From positions 62,001 through 126,000 of the forward strand of contig CAMCHJ010000003.1 of NCBI GenBank assembly GCA_945874665.1: a stretch of 64,000 bases of DNA. The letters are read 5' to 3'. The DNA is from Chitinophaga pinensis (GTDB taxonomy: Bacteria; Bacteroidota; Bacteroidia; UBA7662). The notes beneath the pieces were generated by a model. That model was not told where the DNA came from. It did not search any database and saw only the letters and a list, made by a program, of their open reading frames with translations. Positions 62,213-64,000 of the stretch are shown here, piece by piece. The translations under genes were made by a program, and so were the position numbers. Each line of letters begins with the position of its first letter. Positions within the stretch are counted from its first letter, which is position 1.

Positions 62213-62605
62213 CTAAAACAAGCCCAGTTGCTGGGTTTTTACAGCTTCTTTTGCTTGTTGTGCTGGACTAGGTTTGGCTTTTCCTAAATGCAAATCCCCC
62301 CATTTGTTCAAGGTATCTAATACTGGCACTAGCGTCTTGCCATAGTCAGTAAGTTTATATTCTACCCTAGGTGGAATTTCGGGGTAAGATTTACGGGTAA
62401 TAATACCATCTTTTACAAATTCCTTTAGCTGTTGGGTGAGCATCTTTTGTGTGATGCCATGTACTTCTTCCTTAATTTCACTGAAGCGTTTTGCTTTTGA
62501 GCGTAAGCTCCAAAGAATTTGTATTTTCCACTTGCCGCCAATGATAACAAGCGTTGCGTCTATCCCTTGCACCGTGTAATTTTTTTCTAAGACTTGGTTA
62601 GCCAT
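62213..62605 (-). CDS. HxlR-family transcriptional regulator, cysteine-free
   Basis: 130 aa winged-helix regulator. IGGKWKIQILWSL (22-34) and RFSEIK..HGITQKMLTQQLKEF are the family helix-turn-helix; RVEYKLTDYG is the wing. Many HxlR proteins carry a redox-sensing Cys just before the ATL(D)VIGGKWK block; here that position is Gln13 and the protein has no Cys at all, so thiol sensing is excluded. The C-terminal tail after GDLH is Lys/Gln-rich and probably disordered. Target unknown; the convergent PuuB-like gene is the nearest. Confidence 0.88.
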   Translation of the reverse strand: MANQVLEKNYTVQGIDATLVIIGGKWKIQILWSLRSKAKRFSEIKEEVHGITQKMLTQQLKEFVKDGIITRKSYPEIPPRVEYKLTDYGKTLVPVLDTLNKWGDLHLGKAKPSPAQQAKEAVKTQQLGLF

Positions 62606-62720
62606 TCCGTTTCTTTAAAAGTTTCCAAAGTAAATTAAATATACTAAAGAGCCACGAAAGTAAGTCTATCTATCCGTTCCTGCAAATTCAATTTTGGAAA
62701 ATGACTGATATCTAAACAAA

Positions 62721-62754
62721 AAGCCGAGCAATCACAAATGTGAAAGCTCGGCTT
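62721..62754 (-). terminator. Intrinsic terminator after trxB
   Basis: AAGCCGAGC (62721-62729) pairs with GCTCGGCTT (62746-62754), with an inner TCACA/TGTGA stem (62732-62736 / 62739-62743). AAAAA precedes it, giving a T tract on the minus strand. Confidence 0.88.
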
Positions 62755-62771
62755 GTACTAAAAATCTAGAT

Positions 62772-63710
62772 TTAAAGTCCGTGCTCACCCAACCAACGCT
62801 CTGCATCTAAGGCGGCCATACAACCAGTTCCAGCTGCAGTAACCGCCTGCCGGTAGTGCTTGTCCTGGGCATCCCCAGAGGCGAAAACGCCAGCGACATT
62901 TGTTTTTGTGGTGCCAGGAATGGTTTTGATATAACCAGTTTCATCCATGTCTAAATAGGGATTAAAAATATCGGTATTGGGTTTATGACCAATGGCCACG
63001 AAAAACCCTTGGATATCAAGCGTTTTAAGCTCGCCAGTAAGGGTATTTTTTAAACGAACACCGCTTACGCCCTGCTCACCAAGGATTTCCTCAGTTTCAT
63101 GGTTCCAAATCATTTCAATGTTTTCGGTGCGGAAAACGCGCTCCTGCATGGCTTTCGATGCTCTAAGTTCATCGCGACGCACAATCATGTAAACCTTTTT
63201 GCAAAGCTTAGCGAGATAAGTAGCCTCTTCAGCTGCGGTATCTCCCCCACCAACAATCGCAACGTCTTGACCCCTAAAGAAAAAACCATCACATACAGCA
63301 CAAGCCGAAACGCCAAATCCATTTAGTCGCTGTTCTGATGGTAATCCCAACCATTTAGCTGATGCACCCGTAGCTATGATGATCGAATCGGCTGTCATTT
63401 CTTTCTCCATATCAACCACCACCTTGTGAGGATGCCCGCTGAAATCAACACTCGTTACCATGCCATAGCGGCAATCAGCCCCCATTCGAACAGCTTGCTT
63501 GCGAAAATCTTCCATCATTGCTGGTCCCTGCGCCCCATCTGGGTATCCTGGGTAATTTTCAACTTCTGTAGTGATGGTAAGCTGGCCTCCAGGCTGCATT
63601 CCTTCGTATAAAACTGGGTTTAGTCCCGCCCTTGAGGCATAAATAGCTGCTGTATAGCCAGCTGGACCAGAGCCTATGATGAGGCACTTAACGTGTTCTG
63701 ATGATGACAT
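62772..63710 (-). CDS. trxB: Thioredoxin reductase
   Basis: Transfers electrons from NADPH to thioredoxin. 312 aa. FAD motif GSGPAG near 13-18, redox-active CAVC at 137-140, NADPH-binding GGGDTAAEEA at about 154-163, and the C-terminal ASGDAQDKHYRQAVTAAG FAD-binding end. The frame is open to 63791 upstream, but the ATG at 63710 puts the FAD strand at the normal distance. A -7-like TAACTTTA lies 14 nt before it on the minus strand. Confidence 0.97.
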   Translation of the reverse strand: MSSSEHVKCLIIGSGPAGYTAAIYASRAGLNPVLYEGMQPGGQLTITTEVENYPGYPDGAQGPAMMEDFRKQAVRMGADCRYGMVTSVDFSGHPHKVVVDMEKEMTADSIIIATGASAKWLGLPSEQRLNGFGVSACAVCDGFFFRGQDVAIVGGGDTAAEEATYLAKLCKKVYMIVRRDELRASKAMQERVFRTENIEMIWNHETEEILGEQGVSGVRLKNTLTGELKTLDIQGFFVAIGHKPNTDIFNPYLDMDETGYIKTIPGTTKTNVAGVFASGDAQDKHYRQAVTAAGTGCMAALDAERWLGEHGL

Positions 63711-63724
63711 ATTTAATTTTTTGC

Positions 63725-63732
63725 TAAAGTTA
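63725..63732 (-). promoter_or_regulatory. Candidate -7 box for trxB
   Basis: Minus-strand TAACTTTA, one mismatch to TAnnTTTG, in the 32-bp gap between the DUF4249-like gene and trxB. Confidence 0.35.
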
Positions 63733-63742
63733 CAAATTGCAT

Positions 63743-64000
63743 TCAAGGTTCCACGATGTAGGTGTAATGAAGACTGCTGTAGCCTCCCCATATACCTAGC
63801 CCTTTGCCCCTTTTTCCTCTGATATTTGTAGCTACAATGGTTGGGGTGGCAAAAGGGTTCCCGCTCCCTCCTCTGGCGCTGTTAATCGTAAGCCAAAAGG
63901 TATAATGTGCCTTGTCGATGGCACTCCATTTTACATGAATCGTGTCGCCAAGTTCAAAATATCCAAATTCGTCAAAAGTGAGTGAGTCATTAAAAAGATA
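63743..64000 (-). CDS. C-terminal part of a DUF4249-like exported protein (partial)
   Basis: A minus-strand frame open to the right edge encodes 85 residues ending in a TGA at 63743-63745; it has no start in the window. The sequence reads LGDTIHVKWSAIDKAHYTFW then GGSGNPFATPT and GLGIWGGYSSLHYTYIV, which matches the C-terminal pattern of DUF4249 proteins (Bacteroidota surface lipoproteins often paired with SusC-like receptors) as I remember it. If so, a TonB-dependent receptor gene may lie beyond the window. The identification rests on this short end only. Confidence 0.65.
   Translation of the reverse strand, partial: YLFNDSLTFDEFGYFELGDTIHVKWSAIDKAHYTFWLTINSARGGSGNPFATPTIVATNIRGKRGKGLGIWGGYSSLHYTYIVEP

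Noticed and set aside
1-64000. Search for tRNA/rRNA genes, CRISPR arrays, insertion sequences, prophage or an origin
   Set aside because: Intergenic spaces are all under 220 bp and none shows cloverleaf, tandem repeat-spacer, terminal repeat or DnaA-box clusters that I could recognise; no transposase or integrase is encoded.

Overview
The window is ordinary, densely packed chromosome from a member of the Bacteroidota. Four things point there: two secreted proteins with C-terminal type IX secretion (T9SS) sorting domains (6292-7887 and 52519-54420); -7 promoter boxes of the form TAnnTTTG upstream of many genes; family content such as BshB1, DUF4294, DUF5522, DUF4249-like, a NamZ/DUF1343 protein, a DUF4369/TlpA lipoprotein and a carboxyspermidine-type polyamine route; and almost no Shine-Dalgarno sequences. 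I saw no rRNA, tRNA, CRISPR array, transposase, phage gene or replication origin. The order is not close to that of any genome I can recall, so I name no genus.

Layout. 1-2.3 kb: end of cytidine deaminase, then a minus-strand operon KdsC-like phosphatase > UbiA prenyltransferase > Maf. 2.5-8.4 kb (+): DUF2130, orphan ScoB, a diamine-acetyltransferase-like GNAT, aspartate kinase, secreted M43 protease, YfcE-like phosphodiesterase. 8.4-11 kb (-): purB > DUF5522 > unknown 339-aa protein. 11-16.6 kb: DUF4294, BshB1, membrane metallophosphoesterase, barrel-like protein, M1 aminopeptidase, small anchored protein. 16.6-27 kb: SMC, LolE-like permease, NamZ, Fmt, class IV aminotransferase, FBPase, MerR, M23 peptidase. 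27-36 kb (+): AlaS, GatB, TlpA lipoprotein, a two-component pair, RluA-type pseudouridine synthase, NA37 nucleoid protein. 36-48.2 kb: DCC protein, DUF349, HMG-CoA lyase, YqhD-like ADH, YhhQ transporter, DUF6580, Icd, DUF2062, ElbB, Fhs, ABC exporter. 48.3-55.7 kb: barrel-like protein, YchF, agmatinase-like enzyme, carboxyspermidine dehydrogenase, a T9SS protein, carboxyspermidine decarboxylase. 55.7-64 kb: PaaE, PaaN, acyl-CoA carboxylase beta, OmpH-like protein, PuuB-like oxidoreductase, HxlR, TrxB and the tail of a DUF4249-like protein.

How the genes fit together. The clearest pathway is spermidine synthesis from agmatine through carboxyspermidine (49975-55673), interrupted by a cell-surface protein on the other strand. 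A diamine-acetyltransferase-like GNAT (4459) and a PuuB-like oxidase (61054) could act on the same compounds, which is inference. ScoB, HMG-CoA lyase and the carboxylase beta subunit fit branched-chain amino acid or ketone-body breakdown but are scattered. The rest is core metabolism, translation, envelope and chromosome maintenance.

The most unusual signals are architectural rather than a new gene system. (1) Several -7 boxes lie only 3-4 nt before the start codon, which predicts leaderless mRNAs. (2) Most convergent pairs meet stop to stop with a gap of 3 bp or less, some sharing a TTAA palindrome. (3) Two divergent pairs have starts that overlap or nearly overlap. I found no mobile, defence or biosynthetic island.
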